64,000 bases of DNA from Paramicrobacterium sp051513965 (GCF_051513965.1 NZ_CP195847.1:2232001-2296000); one strand, 5' to 3'; positions 43,317 through 53,957 are shown, numbered from the stretch's first letter. Numbers and translations are program-made. The notes: generated from the sequence alone by a model not told the origin.

Positions 43317-44029
43317 GGTCGGGCCACGATCTCTGAGCGGTACCGCTCGATCACGCTCTCGGGTGCACCCTGCGCGACCGCGCGGCCCTCGTCGAAGAGG
43401 ATCGCCTCGTCGCAGCGGGCCGCGAGCTCGAGGTCGTGCGTCACGATGACGCACTGCTGCGGCAGTTCGAGCAGCAGGTCCGCGATGCGGCGCGCATTGC
43501 GTGCATCGAGCAGCGTCGTCGGTTCGTCCGCGACGATGAGCCGCGGCTCGGCGACGAGCACCGCCTGGATCGCCAGCATCTGCTTCTGCCCGCCCGAGAG
43601 GTCGTGCGCGGGCACGTCTGCACGATCGCTGAGGCCGTTCTCGGCGAGCACCTGGGCGACCCGCTCGGCGATCTGCGCCTTGCTGAGTCCGCGACCGCGG
43701 AGCGAGAACGCGAGATCTTCGGAGACCGTGGGCATCACGATCTGGGCGTCCGGATTCGTGAAGACGAACCCGACCCGGCGTCGCAGCTGCTTGACCTGCT
43801 TCACCGTGTCGAGTCCGTCGATCGTCACGTGCCCCGAACTCGGCGTGCGGAGCCCATTCAGCAACCGGGCGAACGTCGACTTGCCCGAGCCGTTCAGCCC
43901 GATGACCGCGAGGTTGTGCGCTGAGGCGCGCAGCGACACACGATCAAGCGCTGTGACCTCTCCGGCCGCGGTGTCGTGTCGCACCGTGACATCATCGAGG
44001 ACGATCTCACCGTCGACGATCGAGCCCAT
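43313..44029 (-). CDS. ECF transporter ATP-binding protein (BioM-like)
   Basis: 238 aa. Walker A GLNGSGKST, Q-loop region FVFTNPDAQIVMPTVSEDLAF typical of ECF ATPases, ABC signature LSGGQKQ, Walker B RLIVADEPTTLLD and switch His in IVTHDLE. A single ATPase, as in BioMNY systems. Four bases separate it from bioY. Confidence 0.93.
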   Translation of the reverse strand: MGSIVDGEIVLDDVTVRHDTAAGEVTALDRVSLRASAHNLAVIGLNGSGKSTFARLLNGLRTPSSGHVTIDGLDTVKQVKQLRRRVGFVFTNPDAQIVMPTVSEDLAFSLRGRGLSKAQIAERVAQVLAENGLSDRADVPAHDLSGGQKQMLAIQAVLVAEPRLIVADEPTTLLDARNARRIADLLLELPQQCVIVTHDLELAARCDEAILFDEGRAVAQGAPESVIERYRSEIVARP

Positions 44030-44033
44030 GCGG

Positions 44034-44636
44034 CTACTCTGCCGTGACCGTGTCGCGCTCGGGCGTCGACGCCGTCAGCGGGCGCGGGGTGACGAAAGCG
44101 CGCGGGTATGCGCGCCACACGGCGAGCGTGAGTGCCACGGTGAGGCCGGCCTTGATGAGGTCGCCCGGCACAAAGATGACGTTGGCGACCGCGGCTTCGG
44201 TGAGTGTCATGCCGAGCATGCCGGCCATGACGGGGATGCCGAAGGCGTAGACCACGAGGATACCTCCGACGATCGAGCCGAGCGCGACGCGCCACCAGAC
44301 CGGACGGCGCGCCCCCAGGTGCACGATGAGGCCGACGACCGCGGCTCCGACGATCCAGCCGTACAGGTAACCAGAAGAGGGCGTGAAGAATGCGCCGATG
44401 CCGCCGCGCCCGCCCGAGAGCAGCGGGAGGCCCGCGGCCGTCAGCACAAGGACGACGACGACGGATGCCGCGCCACGCCACCAGCCGAGGATGGCACCGG
44501 CCAGCATGACGCCGAGCGTCTGCAGCGTGATCGGCACGGCGAGCCCGAAGGGGCTGAAGGAGCCGGGAATTCCGAGAACGGCGATGATCGCCGCGAATGT
44601 CGCGATGCGAGTGATGTCATTCAGTGTTGTCTTCAC
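44034..44636 (-). CDS. bioY: Biotin ECF transporter substrate-binding protein BioY
   Basis: 200 aa, GTG start with a weak AGGT site. BioY motif set: IPGSFSPFGLAVPITLQTLGVMLAGAILGWWRG, FFTPSSGYLYGWIVGAAVVG, and six membrane helices; C-terminal VFVPGDLIKAGLTV. It binds biotin in the membrane. Adjacent ATPase and T protein complete the importer, making a biotin uptake operon inside the folate cluster. Confidence 0.93.
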   Translation of the reverse strand: MKTTLNDITRIATFAAIIAVLGIPGSFSPFGLAVPITLQTLGVMLAGAILGWWRGAASVVVVLVLTAAGLPLLSGGRGGIGAFFTPSSGYLYGWIVGAAVVGLIVHLGARRPVWWRVALGSIVGGILVVYAFGIPVMAGMLGMTLTEAAVANVIFVPGDLIKAGLTVALTLAVWRAYPRAFVTPRPLTASTPERDTVTAE

Positions 44637-44740
44637 GATTACCTACAGTGTCAGCTTTCGCGACGCGTGTTGCTGGAGGTTCTCACACCGATCTCGAATA
44701 TTTATTGTGCGCGATCTCCAAACCGCGTGCGGAGTCACGT

Positions 44741-45544
44741 CTAAACGCCGCTGTGCGCCGTGACGGCATCCAGCACGTTGAACGCCGTCCGCGTACCGGC
44801 GACGTTGTGCACGCGCACAGCCCAGATGTCCGCCTGGGCGCACAGCATGCTGATCGCCGCGGTGGCCGGGTCTCTGTCGGCGGGCTGAGCGCCGACGGGT
44901 GAGACCGTCGAGAGGAATCTCTTTCGGCTCGCGCCGATGAGCGTCCGGCCGGCGAGCTGCTGGAACCGACCGAGGTGCGCCAGAATCGCCCAGTTGTGCT
45001 CGGGATTCTTTGAGAACCCGAGTCCGGGGTCCACGATGAGGCGTTCCGGTGCGATACCGGCATCCATGAGCGATTCAAGTCGTCCGCTCAGCTCACGATG
45101 GACATCGTGGAGGACGTCGTCGTAGTGCACCCGCTCGTGTGGGTCCGTGAGGTAGCCACGCCAGTGCATCGCGACGAAGTCCCGCCCGCTCTCTGCGGCG
45201 ACACGGGGCATATCGGGGTCGACGAGCCCACCCGAGACGTCGTTGATGATCTCCGCGCCGACGGCGACGGCCGCCGCCGCGGTCGACGCGTGCATGGTGT
45301 CGACGCTGACGCGTATGCCGTCACGAGCGAGCTGCTCGATGACGGGGATGACCCGCCGCTGCTCCTCGTCGGGATCGACGAGCACGGCGCCCGGCCGGGT
45401 CGACTCCCCGCCGACGTCGATGAGGTCGGCGCCTTCGTCGTGCAGCTGCCGCGCGTGGGCGATGGCATCGTCGTGGCTGAAGAATCTGCCCCCGTCGCTG
45501 AACGAGTCGGGGGTGACATTCACAACCCCCATGATGAGCGTCAT
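44741..45544 (-). CDS. folP: Dihydropteroate synthase
   Basis: 267 aa, start overlapping the folE stop as ATGA. Motifs MGVVNVTPDSFSDGG, DVGGESTRPGA, LIVDPGLGFSKNPEHNW and LIGASRKRFL, the pterin and p-aminobenzoate sites and sulphonamide target. The 104 bases between folP and bioY hold AT-rich sequence (AATATTTATTG, around 44695-44710) that could be a bioY promoter. Confidence 0.96.
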   Translation of the reverse strand: MTLIMGVVNVTPDSFSDGGRFFSHDDAIAHARQLHDEGADLIDVGGESTRPGAVLVDPDEEQRRVIPVIEQLARDGIRVSVDTMHASTAAAAVAVGAEIINDVSGGLVDPDMPRVAAESGRDFVAMHWRGYLTDPHERVHYDDVLHDVHRELSGRLESLMDAGIAPERLIVDPGLGFSKNPEHNWAILAHLGRFQQLAGRTLIGASRKRFLSTVSPVGAQPADRDPATAAISMLCAQADIWAVRVHNVAGTRTAFNVLDAVTAHSGV

Positions 45545-46122
45545 TCGCCGCTCCCCTTCCCGATGAGGGCGATCGCCTCCGCTCGCTGCACGGGGTCCGA
45601 GAGACTGCCCCTGCTGGCCACCGTGACCGTTGTGGAGTCAGCCTGGCGGGTTCCGCGCGCGGTCATGCACGTGTGTGAAGCATCGATCACGACGAGCACG
45701 CCCGCGGAGTCGAGGCCCGTCTCGATGGTCTCGGCGATCTGCTCACCGAGTCGCTCCTGCACCTGCGGTCGTGCCGCGAGCACGTCGACGACGCGAGGGA
45801 TGCGACCGAGCCCGATGACCCGCTCACGAGGCGCATACGCCACGTGCGCGACACCGATGAACGGGAGCAGATGATGCTCACACATGGACCGGAACGCAAT
45901 GTCTCTCAGAATGACGATGTCGCCTGAGTCGTTCTCGTCGAGAGGGATGCCCTCGCCGAGGTGCTGCAGGGGATCTTCTCCGACGCCATGGAAGAACTCC
46001 GCATACGCCTCGGCGACGCGCTGTGGGGTGTTCTTCACCCCCGGACGGTCAAGACGCTCGCCGATCGCGAGGAGCAACTCTCGTGTTGCCGCCTCGATGC
46101 GCTCACGATCCACGTCCGCCAT
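45541..46122 (-). CDS. folE: GTP cyclohydrolase I
   Basis: 193 aa with zinc ligands in RSMCEHHLLPFIG (Cys, His) and SHTCMTARG (Cys), plus ERVIGLGRIPRVVD. Makes dihydroneopterin triphosphate, the first step of folate synthesis. Two bases behind ftsH. Confidence 0.96.
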   Translation of the reverse strand: MADVDRERIEAATRELLLAIGERLDRPGVKNTPQRVAEAYAEFFHGVGEDPLQHLGEGIPLDENDSGDIVILRDIAFRSMCEHHLLPFIGVAHVAYAPRERVIGLGRIPRVVDVLAARPQVQERLGEQIAETIETGLDSAGVLVVIDASHTCMTARGTRQADSTTVTVASRGSLSDPVQRAEAIALIGKGSGE

Positions 46123-46124
46123 GA

Positions 46125-48179
<2,055 letters not shown>

Positions 48180-48273
48180 GGGCGTAGGAGCGTGCGGCTC
48201 AGCACCTTTCACGTGGGATAGACAGAACGGGCTGGTTCTGTGGCAATAAGGCTATCGTGCGACGTCTGTGCGT

Positions 48274-48295
48274 GCCCTCGGTGTTCCCCGAGGGC
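48274..48295. terminator. Hairpin between hpt and ftsH
   Basis: GCCCTCGG (48274-48281) pairs with CCGAGGGC (48288-48295) around a TGTTCC loop, 11 bases past the hpt stop. No T tract; possible partial terminator ahead of the ftsH promoter. Confidence 0.45.
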
Positions 48296-48305
48296 GTACA
48301 GAGGG

Positions 48306-48863
48306 TCAGTCTTCCTTGTATACGTGCGGCGCGAGAACAGCCACATCACGCAGATTGCGGTAGCGCTCCGCGAAGTCCAGACCGTAGCCGACCACGAAGT
48401 CGTTCGGAATGTCGAACCCGACGTACTTGCAGTCGATCTCGACCTTCGCGGCCTCCGGTTTGCGCAGCAGCGCGCAGACCTCGATCGAGGCGGCTCCGCG
48501 CGAGGCGAAGTTGTCGAGCAGCCACGACAGCGTCAGGCCGGAGTCGATGATGTCCTCGACGATGAGGACGTGACGGCCCCCGATGTCGGTGTCGAGGTCT
48601 TTGCGGATCTGCACGACACCGCTGGACTTCGTTCCCGCTCCGTAGCTCGAGACGGCCATCCAGTCGATCTCGACGTTGTGGCCGAGGTGCCGCGACAGGT
48701 CGGCCATGACCATCACAGCGCCTTTCAGCACGCCGACGAGAAGCAGGTCTTTGCCCGCGTAGTCTCGATCGATCTGCGCCCCGAGTTCGGCCAGTTTCGC
48801 TTCGATCTGCTCTTCAGTGACGAGGACCTTTGTGAGGTCGCTCTCGATATCGCTCGCGTGCAT
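48306..48863 (-). CDS. hpt: Hypoxanthine phosphoribosyltransferase
   Basis: 185 aa with the PRPP loop LIVEDIIDSGLTLSWLLDN, active-site VGVLKGAVMVMADL and FVVGYGLDFAERYRNL. Salvages hypoxanthine and guanine. Follows tilS by 35 bases, the usual tilS-hpt-ftsH order. Confidence 0.95.
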   Translation of the reverse strand: MHASDIESDLTKVLVTEEQIEAKLAELGAQIDRDYAGKDLLLVGVLKGAVMVMADLSRHLGHNVEIDWMAVSSYGAGTKSSGVVQIRKDLDTDIGGRHVLIVEDIIDSGLTLSWLLDNFASRGAASIEVCALLRKPEAAKVEIDCKYVGFDIPNDFVVGYGLDFAERYRNLRDVAVLAPHVYKED

Positions 48864-48898
48864 GAAACGAGTCTACGTGCCGCAGCAGACAGGTGAGA

Positions 48899-49924
48899 TC
48901 AGGATGCCGGGGAGCTGCGCGCCGTGAAGAGGATGCACCCGTCGGCCCGCGTCACCGTGATGCCCGGCACGTGGATCGGCCCCTGCCCTTTCCAGTGCGT
49001 CACGAGCTCGACGATCGCGAGCGTGTGCGTGCGGCTGAGGGAGACGCCGAACTCGGCGGAGGCGACGTACCTGATGAGCCGGTTCCGCAGCGCTGCGGGG
49101 TTGTGAGCGAGGGCGCTCACCTCCACCGCGATTCCCGCTTCGGCAGGAGCGCACACCTCCTCGATGAACTCCTCGATCATCTGCTCGAACGCGGCCTCGT
49201 CCTCCCGCGACTGCTCGGCGGTGCGCGCGAGCGCCTCGGCGATGCCGGGCCCGAGCTCGTCCTCAAGCACGGGAAGCACTCGGTTCCGCACGCGCACTCG
49301 CGTGAACGTGTGGTCGTCGTTCTGCGGGTCGTCCCAGACGTTGATGCCACGCTCGCGGCACGAAGCGCGCGTCTGCTCGCGCCGCACGTCGAGAAGCGGC
49401 CTCGCGTAACGTCCGCTCAGCGGCGCCATGCCCTTGAGGCTCCCGGCGCCAGAGCCACGCGCCAGCCCGAGCAGCACCGTCTCCGCCTGGTCGTCGAGCG
49501 TGTGCCCGAGCAGAACGAGATCCGCGCCGATCCGTCCCGCCACGGCGTCGATCGCAGCGTAGCGCGCTGACCTCGCGGCGGCCTCAGGCCCACCGGCATC
49601 CGTCACCGCCACCGTCTCGACGTGTGACTCGACGCCCCACTCGGCCAGCGTCTGCGCGGTGCGACGGGCGATCTCGGCAGATCCGTCCTGCAGGCCGTGG
49701 TCCACGGTGATCGAATGCACGAGGATGCCTCGGGCCTCAGCCTCGAAGCAGGTCGCTGCCGCCAGCGCCATCGAATCCGCACCGCCTGAAACGCACACGA
49801 GCACGACGCCGCTATCGGGCACATGCTCCAGGGAGCGGCGCACCCCAAGTCGGATCGCCGCGGTCGCTGGGTCGAGCCGCGGTCGTCTATCGCTGTCAGA
49901 GGAATGGGAGCTGGAGGAGGGCAT
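48899..49924 (-). CDS. tilS: tRNA(Ile)-lysidine synthase
   Basis: 341 aa from ATG 49924. PP-loop CVSGGADSMALAAA, then VDHGLQDGS and LLGHTLDDQAETVLLGLARGSGAGSLKGM; a C-terminal helical domain. It converts C34 of tRNA-Ile(CAU) to lysidine. Divergent from ppa with 52 bases between starts. Confidence 0.95.
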   Translation of the reverse strand: MPSSSSHSSDSDRRPRLDPATAAIRLGVRRSLEHVPDSGVVLVCVSGGADSMALAAATCFEAEARGILVHSITVDHGLQDGSAEIARRTAQTLAEWGVESHVETVAVTDAGGPEAAARSARYAAIDAVAGRIGADLVLLGHTLDDQAETVLLGLARGSGAGSLKGMAPLSGRYARPLLDVRREQTRASCRERGINVWDDPQNDDHTFTRVRVRNRVLPVLEDELGPGIAEALARTAEQSREDEAAFEQMIEEFIEEVCAPAEAGIAVEVSALAHNPAALRNRLIRYVASAEFGVSLSRTHTLAIVELVTHWKGQGPIHVPGITVTRADGCILFTARSSPAS

Positions 49925-49976
49925 CAAGTAACGTTATTCCAGGTTTTCGCTTCCGTCGATCACAAGGAGAGAACAC

Positions 49977-50471
49977 ATGGCCGAATACGACGTCGTCGTA
50001 GAAATCCCCAAGGGCAGCCGCAACAAGTATGAGGTGGACCACGAGACCGGTCGCGTCTACCTGGACCGCGTGCTGTTCACGAACTTCGTGTACCCCGTGG
50101 ACTACGGCTATTTCGAGAACACGCTCGGCCTCGACGGCGACCCCGTCGACGCACTCGTGCTGCTCGAGTACCCGATCTTCCCGGGCGTCGTCGTGAAGGT
50201 CCGCCCTGTCGGCGTGCTCAACATGAGCGACGAGGCGGGCTCGGATGCCAAGGTCGTGTGCGTCCAGTACAAGGACCCTCGCTGGCAGCACATTCAGGAC
50301 ATCGAGGATGTTCCGGAGCACCAGCGCGCCGAGATCGAGCACTTCTTCACCCGTTACAAGGACCTCGAGCCGGGCAAGTTCGTCAAGATCGAAGGCTGGG
50401 GCAACGCCGCAGAGGCCGAGCAGATCGTGCAGGACGGCTTCGCGAAGCTCAAGGAAGAGGGCGGTCACTGA
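49977..50471 (+). CDS. ppa: Inorganic pyrophosphatase
   Basis: 164 aa behind AAGGAGAG. Family I motifs EIPKGSRNKYEVD, NFVYPVDYGYFENT and DGDPVDALVL (three metal-binding Asp). Hydrolyses pyrophosphate. Followed by a strong bidirectional terminator. Confidence 0.97.
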   Translation: MAEYDVVVEIPKGSRNKYEVDHETGRVYLDRVLFTNFVYPVDYGYFENTLGLDGDPVDALVLLEYPIFPGVVVKVRPVGVLNMSDEAGSDAKVVCVQYKDPRWQHIQDIEDVPEHQRAEIEHFFTRYKDLEPGKFVKIEGWGNAAEAEQIVQDGFAKLKEEGGH

Positions 50472-50484
50472 GCCCCCTGGCCTG

Positions 50485-50533
50485 AGAAAGAGAGGCGGTT
50501 CGCAGCGTGATGCTGCGGACCGCCTCTCTTTCT
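50485..50533. terminator. Bidirectional terminator between ppa and the M23 gene
   Basis: A 22-bp stem (50485-50506 with 50512-50533) with one internal mismatch pairs AGAAAGAGAGGCGGT… with its complement, and both flanks are T/A-rich on the transcript 3' side (CTCTCTTTCT). It sits between converging genes. Confidence 0.85.
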
Positions 50534-50561
50534 GCGATCACGCGTGATCGCTCGCGCCCTG

Positions 50562-51911
50562 CTAGACGTAATTGAGCGGGTTCACCGGATTCCAGCGTCC
50601 GTTCCGCACCTCGAAGTGCAGATGGGTACCCGTCGAGTTGCCGGTGCTGCCCATCGCGCCGATCGAGGTTCCGGCGTTGACCCAGCCACTCCAGCGATAG
50701 ATCGCACTCATGTGGCCGTAACCGGTGTAGACGCCGCCACCGTGGTTGATCAAGACATAGTTGCCGTAGCCGCCGTACCACCCGGCGTACTCGATTGTGC
50801 CGCCGCGTGCGGCCCAGATCGCGGATCCATAGCCACCGGCGATGTCGATGCCCTCGTGGAACTTTCGATTGCCCGTGATCGGGTGCGTGCGCCAACCGAA
50901 GGGCGACGTGATGTAGCGCCCGCCGCAGGGCCAGCGCCAGCCAGAAGACGAGCCGCCGCCTCCGCCGCCACCGCCACCGCCGCCGGAGGAACCGCCACCA
51001 CCGCCGCCTCCGCCGCCGTTGTTCTTCGCGGCTTCCTCTGCAGCCTTGCGCGCGGCTTCCTCGCGGCGCTTGCGTGCGGCTTCGGCAGCCTTGCGGCGCT
51101 CTTCGACGCCCTTCTTGTACTGCTCGACTGTCTTAGACGTCTTGTCCTGCAGAGCCTCAAGCTGAGCTTCGAGCTGGTCCTGGTTGCTCTGCTGCTCCTC
51201 AAGAGCCGCCTGCGCGGCCTGCGCCGCTGCCTGCGCCTCCTCGAAAGCCTCCTCGGCTTCCTTCTTCAGCCGATCGCGCTCGTCACGAGCGACGACAGCC
51301 TGGTCACTGAGCGACTGCGCGGTGTTCTTCGCCGTGAGGGCGTTCTGATACACCGACTGGTTGTGCTCGACGAGCTTCGTCATGCTGCCGAGCGCGGCGA
51401 GCAGATCGTCAGGACCGGACTTCGACGCGTCGAAGATCAGGCCAAGGCTGGCGTTATCTCCGCCGGAGCGGTAGAGCTGCGCCGCGAGCTGACCGGCCTT
51501 CGTGATGGCCTCGTCTGCTTCCTTGTCCTTCTCATCAGCTTCGTGCTGAAGGGACTCCGCGCGCTCCTGCGCCTCGCTCAGCGCGATTCCCGCGTCGTAG
51601 AGCTTCTGTCCGGCTTCCTCAGCCGCAGCCTGTGTGTCTTTGACACGCTGCTCGAGAGATGCGATCAGATTCTTGATCTTCTCGATCTCTTTTTTCTTGG
51701 CGGCTTCGTTGTTCTTGGCCTTCTTGACGTCATCCCAGCTGGGGTACTTGTCGGCCCACGCGGGGGCGATGCCCGTCACGCCGGCGACGGCGCTGACGAA
51801 GCCGAAGACTCCGACCGCGATGACCTGTCGGCGCGTCTGGCCGCGGCCTGAATCGGGGTCGCTGGACCGCGAGAAAATGCCCGCGCGGGGCTCTCGATCT
51901 CGCTTCGCCAT
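50562..51911 (-). CDS. Secreted M23 (LytM) peptidoglycan hydrolase with N-terminal coiled coil
   Basis: 449 aa. A Tat-like or Sec signal (QTRRQVIAVGVFGFVSAVAGVTG, cut near WA-DKYP), a coiled coil of about 240 residues (KKAKNNEAAKKKEIEKIKNLIASLEQRV onward), a Gly/Ser linker of nearly pure Gly, and a C-terminal M23 domain with zinc motif HEGIDIAGG and HLHFEVRNG. The coiled coil plus M23 layout is that of RipC/EnvC-like division hydrolases or activators; all zinc ligands appear present, so activity is expected. Confidence 0.92.
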   Translation of the reverse strand: MAKRDREPRAGIFSRSSDPDSGRGQTRRQVIAVGVFGFVSAVAGVTGIAPAWADKYPSWDDVKKAKNNEAAKKKEIEKIKNLIASLEQRVKDTQAAAEEAGQKLYDAGIALSEAQERAESLQHEADEKDKEADEAITKAGQLAAQLYRSGGDNASLGLIFDASKSGPDDLLAALGSMTKLVEHNQSVYQNALTAKNTAQSLSDQAVVARDERDRLKKEAEEAFEEAQAAAQAAQAALEEQQSNQDQLEAQLEALQDKTSKTVEQYKKGVEERRKAAEAARKRREEAARKAAEEAAKNNGGGGGGGGGSSGGGGGGGGGGGSSSGWRWPCGGRYITSPFGWRTHPITGNRKFHEGIDIAGGYGSAIWAARGGTIEYAGWYGGYGNYVLINHGGGVYTGYGHMSAIYRWSGWVNAGTSIGAMGSTGNSTGTHLHFEVRNGRWNPVNPLNYV

Positions 51912-51938
51912 CAGTTTCGCACCGACCTTTTCACATTT

Positions 51939-51960
51939 GTAACGATCGCAACATCGTTAA
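51939..51960. promoter_or_regulatory. Inverted repeat upstream of the M23 hydrolase gene
   Basis: AACGAT (51941-51946) and ATCGTT (51953-51958) flank CGCAAC, inside GTAAC…GTTAAC, 28-49 bases before the start. GTAAC-type sites upstream of wall hydrolases are known MtrA targets in actinobacteria; the match here is only partial and the regulator is a guess. Confidence 0.4.
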
Positions 51961-52174
51961 CACTAATCACAAACATCCATCAACGCGCGCGAGAATGCAA
52001 GCCTCACGGCGCTCTGTTCATCGAGAATGTAACCGCTCGAAAGCTGATTTCCAGCGACATTTTGGGCCGGTCGCCAGATCGGCGCGCCCGGGACGCAGTG
52101 AGATTTGTGAAATCGACGCGGGTTTCATATGCTTTTACGTCGGTAGCCAAAGCAACTCCTCGGAGGGGTTTTGA

Positions 52175-52247
52175 GGCCCCATCGTCTAGTGGCCTAGGAC
52201 GTCGCCCTTTCACGGCGGTAACACGGGTTCGAATCCCGTTGGGGTCA
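52175..52247 (+). tRNA. tRNA-Glu (anticodon TTC)
   Basis: 73 bases: GGCCCCA acceptor with TGGGGTC (one G-U pair), anticodon stem GTCGCC/GGCGGT with TTC at 52209-52211, T loop TTCGAAT. No encoded CCA. First of three clustered tRNA genes. Confidence 0.97.
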
Positions 52248-52308
52248 CGCACGATGAGGTAAAAAGCACTACCGAACATGCAGTACAATTCAATAGCAAC
52301 AAAAGTTA

Positions 52309-52382
52309 GGCCCTGTGGCGCAGTTGGTTAGCGCGCCGCCCTGTCACGGCGGAGGTCGCCGGTTCAAGTCCGGTCAGGGTCG
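52309..52382 (+). tRNA. tRNA-Asp (anticodon GTC)
   Basis: 74 bases: GGCCCTG pairs with CAGGGTC, anticodon GTC at 52333-52335 between CCGCC and GGCGG, T loop TTCAAGT. Followed by a strong terminator hairpin. Confidence 0.97.
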
Positions 52383-52384
52383 CA

Positions 52385-52420
52385 GGTGAAAAACCCTTCC
52401 GAGAGGAAGGGTTTTTCACC
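52385..52420 (+). terminator. Terminator after tRNA-Asp
   Basis: Perfect 16-bp stem GGTGAAAAACCCTTCC / GGAAGGGTTTTTCACC around GAGA, with the run of T inside the descending arm. It ends the Glu-Asp transcript ahead of tRNA-Phe. Confidence 0.85.
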
Positions 52421-52442
52421 CTATGCGGCGGTTTCGTCGCAT

Positions 52443-52515
52443 GGCTCTGTAGCTCAGTTGGTAGAGCGTTCGACTGAAAATCGAAAGGTCACCGGATCGA
52501 CGCCGGTCGGAGCCA
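52443..52515 (+). tRNA. tRNA-Phe (anticodon GAA), unusual T loop
   Basis: 73 bases: GGCTCTG with CGGAGCC, anticodon GAA at 52476-52478, D arm normal. The T loop reads ATCGACG between ACCGG and CCGGT, so position 54 is A rather than the near-universal T. All stems are intact, so the gene is probably functional. Confidence 0.95.
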
Positions 52516-52522
52516 CAAGAAT

Positions 52523-52553
52523 AAGCCCTTGGTTCGCCAGGGGCTTTCTTGTT
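52523..52553 (+). terminator. Terminator after tRNA-Phe
   Basis: AAGCCCTTGG pairs with CCAGGGGCTT across a TTCG tetraloop, followed by TCTTGTTT. Confidence 0.85.
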
Positions 52554-52609
52554 TCGCAGCTACCCGGTCGTGGCTTATAGGCCAAAACGTGTGGATGGGT
52601 TCGGGCGTG

Positions 52610-52697
52610 TCATGTTCGTCCTGCCCATCCTGTGCGTGTCCAGAGGCCTTCTTCTGCGGTGAGGCCGGTGTCGTAGAGGCTGGGGGTTTCGTCGGGG
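52610..52697 (-). pseudogene. C-terminal gene remnant beside the IS element
   Basis: On the minus strand a frame enters from the IS end and reads IHPDETPSLYDTGLTA, then EEGLWTRTGWAGRT and TGA (52610-52612). The composition is that of a real protein tail, but the 5' part is missing, cut at the IS left end. I do not recognise the parent protein. Confidence 0.35.
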
Positions 52698-52719
52698 TGA
52701 ATCGGCCTGACTTTCGTTC

Positions 52720-53646
52720 CTATCGGGAGCCTTGTCCGGCAGTTGCTGGATTGGCTGATTCGAGGTCAGCGTAGTACGCGTTCTCGACCTCGGTGGGTGT
52801 GCGCATGTCGAGCTCGCCGTGGAGGCGCTGATTGTTCCACCACCACACCCACTCGAGCGTCGCGAGCTCGACCTGCTCGACCGTTCGCCAGGGCCCTTGC
52901 TGACGGATCAGCTCGGTCTTGTAGAGGTTGTTGACGGCCTCGGCCATCGCGTTGTCGAAGCTGTCGCCGACGGTTCCCGTCGAGGGGACCGCACCGAGTC
53001 CGGCGATCCGGTCGGTGTAGACCATCGCGGTGTAGTTCGACCCGTGATCTGCATGATGGATCAGCCCGTCGAGGCGGCCTCCGGCGTGCCATGCGGCCAT
53101 GTCGAGTGCCTGCATCGGCAGGATCTCCGACCGCAGCGTGGAGGCGACGTTCCACCCGACGATGCGCCGGGAGTAGACGTCGGTGACGAACGCGACGTAA
53201 GCGAACCCGGACCAGGTGGCGACGTAGGTCACGTCGCAGACCCAGAGGCGGCGAGGTGCTGGCGCGGTGAAGCGTCGGTTGACGAGATCGCTCGGCAGCG
53301 TCGCGGTCTTGTCGGAGCGCGTGGTGAACACTCTCATCGACTTCTTCACGCCACGGACCCCGGCCAGGCGCATGAGGCGTTCGGTCTGATCGCGGCCGAT
53401 GTCCCAGCCCTGGCGGCGCATCAGCGCATGCATCTTCCGTCGCCCGTAGACGCCGTAGTTCTCCGCATGCAGCCTGGCAACCTCCGGGACGAGCAACTCG
53501 TCTCGGAGGCGTCTGGCCGATGGCAGACGTCGTTTCGCGGCGCGATACCCGCGAGAGGTGATGAACCCACGAACTGCCGCGCGCAGCACACGGCAGATGG
53601 CCTCGACCCCGAAGTGATCCCGATGCTTGTCGATGAAGCGGATCAT
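52720..53646 (-). CDS. IS3-family transposase OrfB (DDE integrase core)
   Basis: 308 aa from the ATG overlapping the orfA stop as ATGA. HTH_21-type stretch (VYGRRKMHALMRRQGWDIGR) and rve core with acidic residues in WVCDVTYVAT, HHADHGSNYT and AMAEAVNNLYKTEL. The second motif HHADHGSNYT departs from the usual HSDxGxQY but keeps Asp. The stop falls within the left inverted repeat. Confidence 0.92.
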   Translation of the reverse strand: MIRFIDKHRDHFGVEAICRVLRAAVRGFITSRGYRAAKRRLPSARRLRDELLVPEVARLHAENYGVYGRRKMHALMRRQGWDIGRDQTERLMRLAGVRGVKKSMRVFTTRSDKTATLPSDLVNRRFTAPAPRRLWVCDVTYVATWSGFAYVAFVTDVYSRRIVGWNVASTLRSEILPMQALDMAAWHAGGRLDGLIHHADHGSNYTAMVYTDRIAGLGAVPSTGTVGDSFDNAMAEAVNNLYKTELIRQQGPWRTVEQVELATLEWVWWWNNQRLHGELDMRTPTEVENAYYADLESANPATAGQGSR

Positions 53647-53957
53647 CTCGTCGTGGGGCGGTCGAGTTCCTTGGCGAAAAACACACTCGCCGCCTTGAGG
53701 ATCTCGTTGGCGCGCCGCAACTCGGCGACCTCGCGACGCAGCCGCGCGTTCTCCTCGGCAACGTCGCTGGGCACCCCGGGCCGCTGGCCCGCGTCGACCT
53801 CGCGGCGGCGATGCCACACCCGTAACGTCTCCGCGCTCATACCCAGTAGGCCAGCGACATGTCGAACAGCGGTCATCAGGTTCGGATGATCCGGCTTGGC
53901 CTCATCCAGCATCCGCAGCGCACGCTCACGCATCTCGGGCGAGTACTTCTGATTCAT
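53643..53957 (-). CDS. IS3-family transposase OrfA (HTH)
   Basis: 104 aa: HTH (SPEMRERALRMLDE, GMSAETLRVWHRRREVDAG) followed by a leucine-zipper helix (NARLRREVAELRRANEILKAASVFF). Begins 48 bases inside the right end. OrfA and OrfB frames meet at ATGA rather than an A-run slippery site. Confidence 0.92.
   Translation of the reverse strand: MNQKYSPEMRERALRMLDEAKPDHPNLMTAVRHVAGLLGMSAETLRVWHRRREVDAGQRPGVPSDVAEENARLRREVAELRRANEILKAASVFFAKELDRPTTR

Noticed and set aside
53643..53700. Programmed -1 frameshift joining IS orfA and orfB
   Set aside because: There is no A-run or other convincing heptamer in the overlap; an ATGA stop-start junction is present instead, which favours reinitiation, although a low-level fusion cannot be excluded.
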